Positions 1 through 5,327 of a stretch of DNA of 5,327 nucleotides are shown piece by piece. Within the stretch, counting starts at the first letter, position 1; each line of letters begins with the position of its first letter. The notes under the pieces are model-generated. The model was not told the origin of the DNA. It saw only the letters and a program-made list of their open reading frames with translations, and did no database searches. The translations under genes and the position numbers were made by a program. Source of the DNA: Roseomonas sp. (GTDB lineage: Bacteria; Pseudomonadota; Alphaproteobacteria; Acetobacterales; Acetobacteraceae); NCBI GenBank assembly GCA_020249415.1, contig JADCFR010000315.1, positions 1 through 5,327 of the forward strand, written 5' to 3'.

Positions 1-639
1 AAACACATGCGTCGCCGGAATGGCGAGCGAGATCGGCTGCAACCAGGCGGGCAGGACTGATACCGGGTAAAACACCGCCGAAAAGGGCGCCAGGCCGAAC
101 AAAACGCCCCAGGCCAAGGCCTCGGCCCCCGCGCCATGGCGGAGGATGAGCGCCGTCACCCCCAGCGCCACTGCCCAGCCCATGGCCATGAGGGCAGCGA
201 AATAGAGCACCAAGCCCGGCCCCAGGGTCCAAATGCCAAAACCATAGAGGAGGAAAGCCAAAAGGATCGCCGGGCCAACCCCAATGGCCGTGCGCAGCAT
301 GCTCATGGCGACCAGCCCCGCCACCAATTCATGCGGGCGCAAGGGTGCGACGAAGATATGGCCCAGATTGCGCGACCAGATTTCCTCCAGGAAGGAAATG
401 GCAAAGCCCATTTGGCTGCGCAGCGTCACCTCCCACAGCAGCACGCCGCCCAGCAGTACGCCGGCGGTGACACTCGCGGTATTGTTCTGCACGCCGGCAA
501 GCCAGGCAGTCACAAACCCCCAAACGAGCATTTGCAGCACGGGCCAATACATCAATTCCAAAACGCGCGGCCAGGACCGCCGATACAGCGCCAAATGCCG
601 ATACATCAGCCCCCAGATGCGCTGCCCTGCCGCGTTCAT
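1..639 (-). CDS. ABC-2 type exporter permease, partial (C-terminus beyond window)
   Basis: Inner-membrane subunit of an ABC exporter; it should pair with the ATPase encoded immediately upstream. The reading frame stays open from ATG at 639 to the window edge, giving 213 residues that start MNAAGQRIWGLMYRHLALYR. Hydrophobic stretches lie at about residues 30-50, 54-72, 105-132, 140-165 and 174-193. Between the second and third is the loop FLEEIWSRNLGHIFVAPLRP (83-102), typical of DrrB/NodJ-like ABC-2 permeases. The end of the visible part (PAWLQPISLAIPATHVF) also fits the conserved C-terminal region of that family, usually about 250-265 residues, so some 40-50 residues are probably missing. 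The start is supported by AGGGG at 648-652, eight bases upstream, and by the ATGA overlap with the ATPase stop, which indicates translational coupling. The substrate cannot be read from the sequence; drug, lipid or polysaccharide export are all possible. Confidence 0.9.
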   Translation of the reverse strand, partial: MNAAGQRIWGLMYRHLALYRRSWPRVLELMYWPVLQMLVWGFVTAWLAGVQNNTASVTAGVLLGGVLLWEVTLRSQMGFAISFLEEIWSRNLGHIFVAPLRPHELVAGLVAMSMLRTAIGVGPAILLAFLLYGFGIWTLGPGLVLYFAALMAMGWAVALGVTALILRHGAGAEALAWGVLFGLAPFSAVFYPVSVLPAWLQPISLAIPATHVF

Positions 640-1409
640 GCCGCGCGCCCCTGGCCGCGCGCGATATCCAGAAAAACCTGTTCCAGATCGTCGCGGCCGT
701 AACGCGCGATCAGATCGGCGGGGCTCCCTTGGTCCACAATGCGCCCGCCCTTCAGCATCAGCACGTGATCCGCAAGTCGTTCGACCTCAGCCATGTTATG
801 GCTCGCCAACAGAATGGCCGCGCCGGATTCCGCACGGTAATCTTCCAAAAGGCTTCGCACCCAATCGCCCGTATCGGGGTCAAGGCTGGCGGTGGGTTCA
901 TCCAGCAGCAGCAATTCCGGGCGATTGATCAGGGATTTCGCAATCGCCACGCGCGTTTTCTGTCCCGCCGAGAGCTGCCCGGCGGGCCGGTCCAGAAACG
1001 CGGTCAATTGCAGCCTTTCCGCCAATTCGGCGATGCGATCCGGCGCATGGGGCACGGTATAGAGATGGGCATAGACCATCAGGTTTTCGCGGACCGTGAG
1101 GCGATGCGGCAGCGCGACATAGGGCGAGGAAAAATTCATCCGCGCCAAGGCAGCAAAACGATCCCGCGCCATGTCATGACCCAGCACCACAACGCGCCCG
1201 CCGCTGGGCACCAAAAGGCCAAGCAGCATGGCGATGGTGGTGGATTTGCCCGCACCATTGCCCCCCAGCAGCGCCCAGGTGCTGCCTGCAGGCTGGATGA
1301 AATCCAATCCCTCAACGGCGGGCGGATCGCTGGCCTTGTAGGTTTTTGTCAGGCCCTGGGCCTCAATGGCGGGAATAGGCATGGGGGGCATATCGGCCCA
1401 AAGCGGCAT
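636..1409 (-). CDS. ABC exporter ATP-binding protein
   Basis: Cytoplasmic ATPase that would power the ABC-2 permease encoded next to it. The 257 residues contain a complete nucleotide-binding domain: Walker A GGNGAGKST (49-57), a signature LSAGQ (146-150, a variant of LSGGQ), Walker B LLLLDEP with Asp170 and Glu171, a D-loop SLDP (175-178), and the switch His204 in LASHN. The length is normal for a stand-alone exporter ATPase. The usual Q-loop glutamine is not visible: the segment before LTVRENL reads MNFSSPYVALPHR (91-103). The start is uncertain. ATG codons at 1409, 1391 and 1382 are all in frame and none has a clear Shine-Dalgarno sequence; an in-frame TGA just upstream limits the gene to 1409 at the longest. 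It follows the upstream EAL-like gene by 19 bases and overlaps the permease start by 4, so it is co-transcribed with both. DrrA/NodI-like proteins are the nearest recognisable group. Confidence 0.93.
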   Translation of the reverse strand: MPLWADMPPMPIPAIEAQGLTKTYKASDPPAVEGLDFIQPAGSTWALLGGNGAGKSTTIAMLLGLLVPSGGRVVVLGHDMARDRFAALARMNFSSPYVALPHRLTVRENLMVYAHLYTVPHAPDRIAELAERLQLTAFLDRPAGQLSAGQKTRVAIAKSLINRPELLLLDEPTASLDPDTGDWVRSLLEDYRAESGAAILLASHNMAEVERLADHVLMLKGGRIVDQGSPADLIARYGRDDLEQVFLDIARGQGRAA

Positions 1410-1428
1410 TTCGCCAAGTCAGCCAGGA

Positions 1429-2607
1429 TCAGGCCGCCGGGCGTTGGCTTTCAATCAACCGGCCCTGGAACAGCCGAATGCCCGCCTCCCAACCCCAGGC
1501 AATGGCGGCGGGCCGATCCGCGCCGGCCAGCACCACCTGTTCGGCGTTCAGCGAGAGCTTTTTGCGAAGCTCTGCCGTGGCTGCGCTATCGGCGGCGGGG
1601 AAATCCTCAGACCATTTAAGCCGCAGAAAATTGAACCCGGCACGCTGGCTGGAAAGGATGGTGGCCGCAAAGGGGGAAGCCGCTTCCAGCATCAGCCGAT
1701 AACCGCGCGCCTGCACAAAATTGCGTGCCAGCAGGAACAGGTCAGGGTCGGCCAATACATCTTCCGCATCAAGCCCGATGATCAGCTTATGGCGTTGACT
1801 TTGCGGCATGATGGCATCAAGGCGCAGGAATTCCGGTGAGAACAGACTCTCCACACAAAGCGGCAGGGCGATCTGCCGCATATCGCGCACTTCCTCTGGC
1901 CGGGCGATATCACTCAATTGCCGACGGTCAATGGATTTCAGCAGACGATGCGCGAAGGCCGGGGTCAGTGCGATGTCAGCGCCCGGCAGGAGCCTTTCGC
2001 AAATCTCCGCGAGATCGGTGCGGCGATCTTCCCAGAACAGCTTGGTATTTTGTCCACCCGGTTCCAGCCAGCAGATTTTTTGCCGGCGGAAGAAAATACT
2101 AAGGTCAGCCGTCATCAGCCCGCGTTCCGCCGAGGCAAGTGCCGCCGCATCCACTGCGCGTTCTTCCGGCTCCTCAAGCCCCATGGCCTGCATGGCCGCG
2201 ACCATGCCAAGGCTGTCTTCAACAGCCGCCATGACCGCCGCCGCCTGTTGCGGCAGGCGGAGCATATGCACCGCCTTCTCAGCTTCCTCAGGCTCCAGCA
2301 TCGAAAACAGGATGCGCTGCTGCTGCTCCAGCGCGTCGCTGGCATTGGGCAGACCAATGGCCACCAGATCGCCCCCAGGCAATTTGAAGCCCCTGACCCG
2401 CGCTGTGCTGTTCATGGGTTCCCAGGCCTCGCGCAGTAATTCTGCTTGGCTACCGAAGCGCCGGGCGCGCGGCAGTGCCGAAAAGCGCAGCATCAGCACC
2501 AACCGCTCCTCGCCGATCGCGACCGCGTCGCGAATGGCATTGGACAAGGCCACCGCGCCAAGCGCTTCGATTGGCAAGGCGGTCGCCATTTTGGCGGCGC
2601 CACTCAT
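1429..2607 (-). CDS. Degenerate GGDEF/EAL-like protein B (probably non-catalytic)
   Basis: Predicted cytoplasmic protein of 392 residues; no signal peptide or membrane segment is visible. The C-terminal half (about 165-387) resembles an EAL fold: FFRRQKICW (172-180) where EAL domains have their first strand, LPLCVESLFSPEF (248-260) like the NxS strand, the segment LLARNFVQARGYRLMLEA (292-309), FNFLRLKWS (325-333) at the 'lKiD' strand, and an ending AWGWEAGIRLFQGRLIES (370-387) like 'LGxxxxQGxxxxxP'. The ExLxR, DDFG and AEGVE catalytic motifs are not visible, so c-di-GMP hydrolysis is unlikely. The N-terminal part (20-130), with GFKLPGGDLVAIGLP (73-87), may be a worn GGDEF-like domain, which is less certain. 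It is a full-length paralogue of gene A. The frame is open up to 2733, but ATG 2607 is preferred because it forms ATGA with the stop of A and has GAGGG six bases upstream. Its role is unknown; a regulatory or scaffold function is inferred. Confidence 0.8.
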   Translation of the reverse strand: MSGAAKMATALPIEALGAVALSNAIRDAVAIGEERLVLMLRFSALPRARRFGSQAELLREAWEPMNSTARVRGFKLPGGDLVAIGLPNASDALEQQQRILFSMLEPEEAEKAVHMLRLPQQAAAVMAAVEDSLGMVAAMQAMGLEEPEERAVDAAALASAERGLMTADLSIFFRRQKICWLEPGGQNTKLFWEDRRTDLAEICERLLPGADIALTPAFAHRLLKSIDRRQLSDIARPEEVRDMRQIALPLCVESLFSPEFLRLDAIMPQSQRHKLIIGLDAEDVLADPDLFLLARNFVQARGYRLMLEAASPFAATILSSQRAGFNFLRLKWSEDFPAADSAATAELRKKLSLNAEQVVLAGADRPAAIAWGWEAGIRLFQGRLIESQRPAA

Positions 2608-3833
2608 GCCTGGCCCTCGGGCAATACGCCTTCCAACAATAATGGGTTGTGGCAGCCAATCCGTTCGGAAGGCGAAGTCGCCAGCCCGCGCGCGCGACAT
2701 TCCGAGCGCAGGCAGCGCGCGGCTTCGCTGCAATAATCCATCCGGCCTGCCGTAATGATGTCTTCAATCCAGGGCCCACCATAGAGGTGGATACCCTGGC
2801 TCAGCCCCCAGGAAAGCGCCGCTTCCCCATCGCAGCCATCAAGGATAAGGCGCGCCTCATCCAGGCGGCGCAAGGCCTTCAGGACTTGAGGGTCATCCAG
2901 CGCGGGCGACCAATCCAGGATCAGCCAATCCGCCGGCAGGGCATCGGGTTCAATCAGCGCGATTGCCGAAGCCGAAAGCCCCGAAATGGCGATGCCCCAG
3001 GCCCCCTGGCGCAATGCCTTGCGCCGCGGCGCCAGATCGGCCACGGAAATGGCCGCCTGCAGGGACAGCGTGGCGTAAAGCCCGGGGCCGGCGGCGAGGT
3101 CCGCTTCCTCCTCGGCTTCCTCAGGCATGGGCGGCAGGAGCTCCGGCGGCAGATCGAGCAGCAGGGGGGCGATTGGACCATCGCCCGTCAGGGATTTGCG
3201 GGTACCTTCATCGCCAAGCGCCTCAAGGACGCGTTTTTGCAAGGAGGATTGCGCGTGGCTGAGCAGGGCGCGATCCCTGGCCAGGCTGCCAAGTTGCTGC
3301 CGCAGCGCTGCCTGATCCAGGGCAAGACGCTGGAAGACCAATTTGGGCAGCCTTGTGTCGGTGATGCCGACAATGCTTTGCCGTCGATAGACTTGCGGCA
3401 GATTGAGCCGATCCAGCCGCGCATCAAGGCCGTGGGGTGAGATTGGCTCCGCGGGTGGCACTTCCAGGAATTGCGGCAGGCGGGCTGCATTCAACACGCC
3501 GATGAGCAAGGGCTTGGATGCAGGTAGGGGCAGCAATTGTACTGCTGCCTCACCCAGGATTTGTCCCAGCAGGGCCTGCAGCCTGCTGGCTTCAAAGCTG
3601 GGCAATTCGGTCAAAAGCCAATCATCGGGCCCGATTTCAATGAGAGAGCCGCCTTTGACATCAACCGCTTCGCGCAACAGCGCAAAAACCAGGCGCTCCG
3701 CTTCAGGGCGCCGGCCGGGCGAGACGCGGACAGCGGCGCGGCCGGTTTCATCGCGCAGCGCGCGCAGCATCGCGTCTTGCAACGATGCCTGGCTAAGCTG
3801 CAGCTGCGGGGCGGCGGGGCGTTTACGGGACAT
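2604..3833 (-). CDS. Degenerate GGDEF/EAL-like protein A with four-cysteine C-terminal tail
   Basis: First gene of the minus-strand operon; 409 residues, predicted cytoplasmic. It matches B along its length: LLREAVDV (52-59) and GPDDWLLTELP (68-78) align with the B N-terminal segment, VYRRQSIVGI (148-157) with FFRRQKICW, DWLILDWSP (302-310) with the FLRLKWS strand, and ALSWGLSQGIHLYGGPWIED (339-358) with the QG-containing end of B. The EAL-type catalytic motifs (ExLxR, DDFG, AEGVE) are absent and the 'lKiD' lysine is replaced (LILD). An acidic, proline-rich insert (about 229-249) sits where B has continuous fold. After the EAL-like end there is an extra tail with Cys368, Cys374, Cys379 and Cys394 (CX5CX4CX14C), which could bind a metal or an iron-sulfur cluster; this is inferred only. 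ATG 3833 has no good Shine-Dalgarno sequence, but the upstream region is non-coding and no better start is visible. The function is unknown. Confidence 0.8.
   Translation of the reverse strand: MSRKRPAAPQLQLSQASLQDAMLRALRDETGRAAVRVSPGRRPEAERLVFALLREAVDVKGGSLIEIGPDDWLLTELPSFEASRLQALLGQILGEAAVQLLPLPASKPLLIGVLNAARLPQFLEVPPAEPISPHGLDARLDRLNLPQVYRRQSIVGITDTRLPKLVFQRLALDQAALRQQLGSLARDRALLSHAQSSLQKRVLEALGDEGTRKSLTGDGPIAPLLLDLPPELLPPMPEEAEEEADLAAGPGLYATLSLQAAISVADLAPRRKALRQGAWGIAISGLSASAIALIEPDALPADWLILDWSPALDDPQVLKALRRLDEARLILDGCDGEAALSWGLSQGIHLYGGPWIEDIITAGRMDYCSEAARCLRSECRARGLATSPSERIGCHNPLLLEGVLPEGQA
2614..2618 (-). promoter_or_regulatory. Ribosome binding site of EAL-like gene B
   Basis: GAGGG on the minus strand lies six bases before ATG 2607, inside the 3' end of gene A. 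Together with the ATGA overlap it supports this start over the longer open frame reaching 2733, which would overlap gene A by about 130 bases. Confidence 0.6.
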
Positions 3834-3879
3834 ATGACATTTATTTCTATCAGAAACCTACTAGCGAGGCGTATAAAAT

Positions 3880-3901
3880 CGCAATCTCACACGCGATTGC
3901 G
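3880..3901. repeat. Inverted repeat, possible operator
   Basis: The 7-bp arms CGCAATC (3880-3886) and GATTGCG (3895-3901) are exact reverse complements around an 8-base centre. The element lies just upstream of the candidate minus-strand -10 (3870-3877), where a dimeric regulator could act on the exporter operon. It has no T-tract, so it is not a terminator. A chance repeat of this size is possible. Confidence 0.4.
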
Positions 3902-3954
3902 CAGTTTTGGCCCTGGAAAGGCTGAGCGGCAATCTCTGCAATGCGTTTTACCCC

Positions 3955-3986
3955 TTCGCTTGGCCAGAAAAATCCCTATATTAAAT
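3955..3986 (+). promoter_or_regulatory. Candidate promoter of the Tim44-like gene
   Basis: TATATT at 3977-3982, or the overlapping TTAAAT at 3981-3986, is a -10-like element about 30 bases before the start codon. Possible -35 partners are TTCGCT (3955-3960, 16-base spacer to TATATT) and TTGGCC (3960-3965, 15-base spacer to TTAAAT). Neither is a strong consensus, so only the general location is supported. Confidence 0.28.
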
Positions 3987-3998
3987 CCTGTTCATTTT

Positions 3999-4004
3999 GG
4001 GAGG
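3999..4004 (+). promoter_or_regulatory. Ribosome binding site deciding the Tim44-like start
   Basis: GGGAGG ends 11 bases before ATG 4016. It fixes this start instead of the in-frame ATG at 3941, which lacks such a site. Confidence 0.75.
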
Positions 4005-4015
4005 TCCCGAATCCA

Positions 4016-4966
4016 ATGCGTCGTCCCGGTTATCTTGTTACCGCTTTCGCGGCCCTGGCCATGATTATGGTGCCAGCTTTGGTGGAGGCCAAGCCAGGCG
4101 GTGGGTCATCCTCTGGCAGCCGCGGCAGCCGGACCTATTCCGCGCCGCCGCCGACCCAGACCGCGCCCAATACCGCACGCCCGATGGAGCGCACCGCAAC
4201 CCAGCCCGGTTCTCCGCAACAGGCTGGCGCGCCCGCGCGTCCCGGCATGCCGCCGCAGGCGCAGCCACAGCGTTCCTTCATGGGCGCGCTCGCGGGCGGC
4301 CTTTTGATGGGTGGCCTGATTGGCATGATGTTTGGCGGTGGGCTGCTGGGCGGTATCGGCGGCTTTGGCGCCGTGCTTGGCATGCTGCTGCAGGTAGCAC
4401 TGATTGGCGGGCTGATCTGGCTTGCCTTCCGGATTTTCCGTCGGCGCCAGCCCGCGGCTGCCATGGCCGGCCCTTCGGCCTATGCGCGCCAGATGGAGCC
4501 TACGCCGATGCCGGGCGGTACCGCTTCGGCCGGTGCCTACGCCGCGCCAGCGCGTGATGTTCAGCTGACGCCGCAGGATTATCAGGCCTTTGAGCGTTCA
4601 TTGATCGAGGTGAATGCAGCCTGGTCACGCCGTGACCTTAAGGGGCTGCGCGACTTCGCCACGCCGGAAATGGTGGGCTATTTCGCGCAGGATTACCGCG
4701 ATTTGGATGCGCGCGGCTGGCGCAATGAAACCCGCGATGTGAAGCTGGAGGGCGGCGATCTGTCCGAAGCTTGGCATGAGGATGGGCTGGATTACGCCAC
4801 GGTGGCCATGCGCTTCAGCCTGCTGGACGCGACTTTCGAGGAAGCGACCGGCAAATTGGTGGAGGGCAGCACGACCGAGCGCCAAACCTCCACCGAGATG
4901 TGGACCTTTGTCCGCAGCGGCCCTGAGGAGCGCTGGCTGCTCTCGGCCATTCAGCAAACGGGCTGA
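4016..4966 (+). CDS. Tim44-like domain protein, exported or membrane-anchored
   Basis: Protein of 316 residues. It starts MRRPGYLVTAFAALAMIMVP and has a signal peptide with a likely cut after VEA (residue 25), although it could stay as an anchor. A low-complexity Ser/Gly then Pro/Gln/Ala-rich linker (27-86) is followed by a glycine-rich hydrophobic segment (88-137: GGLLMGG, GGGLLGGIGGFG, then LLQVALIGGLIWLAFRI) that ends in the basic FRRR and should cross the membrane. After a second linker comes a C-terminal Tim44-like domain (about 183-313), recognisable from LTPQDYQAFERSLIEVNAAW (184-203), FATPEMVGYF (214-223) and the ending TEMWTFVR...RWLLSAIQQ. In mitochondria this domain belongs to the TIM23 import motor; bacterial homologues are common in Alphaproteobacteria and poorly understood. 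The gene appears monocistronic, having its own leader and a terminator behind it. The start is set by GGGAGG at 3999-4004. Confidence 0.9.
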   Translation: MRRPGYLVTAFAALAMIMVPALVEAKPGGGSSSGSRGSRTYSAPPPTQTAPNTARPMERTATQPGSPQQAGAPARPGMPPQAQPQRSFMGALAGGLLMGGLIGMMFGGGLLGGIGGFGAVLGMLLQVALIGGLIWLAFRIFRRRQPAAAMAGPSAYARQMEPTPMPGGTASAGAYAAPARDVQLTPQDYQAFERSLIEVNAAWSRRDLKGLRDFATPEMVGYFAQDYRDLDARGWRNETRDVKLEGGDLSEAWHEDGLDYATVAMRFSLLDATFEEATGKLVEGSTTERQTSTEMWTFVRSGPEERWLLSAIQQTG

Positions 4967-4976
4967 TGGCGTTGCG

Positions 4977-5000
4977 CCGGCATGGCCCATGCCATGCCGG
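4977..5000. repeat. Perfect 9-bp hairpin after the Tim44-like gene
   Basis: The arms CCGGCATGG (4977-4985) and CCATGCCGG (4992-5000) enclose a 6-base loop, starting 10 bases after the stop codon. There is no T-tract behind it, so by itself it is not a classical intrinsic terminator. It could protect the mRNA 3' end or be a remnant or auxiliary stop signal. Confidence 0.6.
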
Positions 5001-5013
5001 GTTGCCCCTGGCG

Positions 5014-5051
5014 AATGCCGTGATTGGCCAAGGCTGATCACGGCATTTTTT
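5014..5051 (+). terminator. Rho-independent terminator of the Tim44-like gene
   Basis: An 11-bp perfect stem, AATGCCGTGAT (5014-5024) with ATCACGGCATT (5037-5047), encloses a 12-base loop, and six T residues (5046-5051) follow on the plus strand. It lies 47 bases after the Tim44-like stop and should isolate that gene from the TctC-like gene downstream. Confidence 0.88.
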
Positions 5052-5143
5052 GTGTGCCTGATAGGGCGGTTTGGGCTTGCCTCGGCCTGCAAAAACCACT
5101 CGCTTTGGCCGTGCCGATTCGTCTAGCCTTCCGACAAAGTAAT

Positions 5144-5149
5144 AGGAGG
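5144..5149 (+). promoter_or_regulatory. Ribosome binding site of the TctC-like gene
   Basis: AGGAGG, a full Shine-Dalgarno consensus, lies five bases before ATG 5155 and fixes the start. The region between the terminator and this site (5052-5143) should contain the promoter, but I see no convincing -35/-10 pair there. Confidence 0.8.
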
Positions 5150-5154
5150 AAGGC

Positions 5155-5327
5155 ATGGATATTCACCTTGGTCGCCGTGCGCTGATGGCGGGCATGGCTG
5201 GCGCTTTGGCGACACCTGCATTGGCGCAGGCGCGGTTTCCGGACCGGCCCTTGCGCATGATGGTACCTTGGACGCCCGGCGGCGCCACGGACATTCAAAT
5301 GCGCGCGCTGTGTGAACAGGCGGCGCG
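5155..5327 (+). CDS. TctC/Bug-family solute-binding protein, partial (N-terminus only)
   Basis: The 57 visible residues begin with a signal peptide, MDIHLGRRALMAGMAGALA, then TPALAQA with a likely cut after ALA or AQA. The paired arginines before the hydrophobic stretch (GRRALMAG) make Tat export possible, though the motif is not complete. The mature start, FPDRPLRMMVPWTPGGATD, is the hallmark N-terminus of the Bug/TctC family: periplasmic proteins of about 300 residues after processing that bind carboxylates or similar small acids, some of them for tripartite tricarboxylate transporters. Many family members are orphans without TctA/TctB, and the partner genes are outside this window. The ligand cannot be predicted. 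The gene runs off the right edge in frame. Confidence 0.9.
   Translation, partial: MDIHLGRRALMAGMAGALATPALAQARFPDRPLRMMVPWTPGGATDIQMRALCEQAA

Larger units (their letters stand above)
3834..4015. other. Divergent intergenic region between the exporter operon and the Tim44-like gene
   Basis: This non-coding stretch of 182 bases is more AT-rich than the flanking genes and separates two divergently transcribed genes, so it must hold both promoters. On the minus strand TTTATA/TATACG at 3870-3877 could be a -10 element about 30-40 bases before gene A, but no good -35 matches it. It also contains the inverted repeat at 3880-3901 and the plus-strand elements listed separately. A plus-strand ATG at 3941 is in frame with the Tim44-like gene but has no ribosome binding site and would spoil the signal peptide. 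Confidence 0.6.

Noticed and set aside
136..1839. Long plus-strand open frames opposite the exporter genes
   Set aside because: They mirror the high-GC minus-strand genes, are rich in Arg, His, Gln and Pro without recognisable domains, and lack ribosome binding sites. The minus-strand frames carry clear ABC motifs.
1808..3837. Long plus-strand open frames opposite EAL-like genes A and B
   Set aside because: They are Ser/Arg/Ala-rich shadows of the opposite strand with no domain pattern. The minus-strand frames show paralogy to each other, start/stop coupling and hydrophobic-core periodicity.
3823..3840. Five-codon minus-strand frame (MSYVP, stop) overlapping the start of gene A
   Set aside because: It begins at an ATG seven bases before the gene A start and ends inside it, but it has no ribosome binding site and is short enough to be chance.
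3941..4015. 25-residue N-terminal extension of the Tim44-like protein from ATG 3941
   Set aside because: There is no ribosome binding site, it would span the candidate promoter, and it would bury the signal peptide. ATG 4016 has GGGAGG at a suitable distance.
1..5327. CRISPR array, tRNA, rRNA, transposase or phage genes
   Set aside because: I saw no regularly spaced repeats, no tRNA-like cloverleaf, and no mobile-element protein motifs on either strand.

Overview
The window looks like chromosomal DNA from a high-GC alphaproteobacterium. An Acetobacteraceae or other Rhodospirillales member (Roseomonas-like) is my best guess. It rests on the GC-rich coding style, a secreted Tim44-like protein, a TctC/Bug-type solute-binding protein, and a pair of degenerate GGDEF/EAL-like proteins. 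The lineage is an inference; there is no rRNA or other marker gene here.

Layout. Positions 1-3833 hold four genes on the minus strand, in the order of transcription: degenerate EAL-like protein A (2604-3833), its paralogue B (1429-2607), an ABC exporter ATPase (636-1409) and an ABC-2 permease (1-639, C-terminus cut by the window edge). A/B and ATPase/permease are joined by 4-base ATGA stop/start overlaps, and B is 19 bases from the ATPase, so this is almost certainly one operon. A 182-base AT-richer divergent intergenic region (3834-4015) carries a 7-bp inverted repeat and weak promoter-like sequence. On the plus strand, 4016-4966 encodes an exported or membrane-anchored Tim44-like protein, followed by a hairpin and then a strong intrinsic terminator (5014-5051). 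At 5155 a TctC/Bug-family periplasmic solute-binding protein starts and runs off the right edge.

How the genes fit together. The ATPase and permease form a two-subunit ABC-2 exporter of unknown substrate. A and B share a two-part architecture resembling GGDEF-EAL, but the EAL metal and catalytic motifs are not visible in either. They are therefore more plausibly regulatory or scaffold proteins, perhaps a heteromeric pair, than phosphodiesterases. Their tight coupling to an exporter is the most unusual aspect of the window. A also ends in a four-cysteine tail that B lacks. The Tim44-like and TctC genes appear to be independent units.
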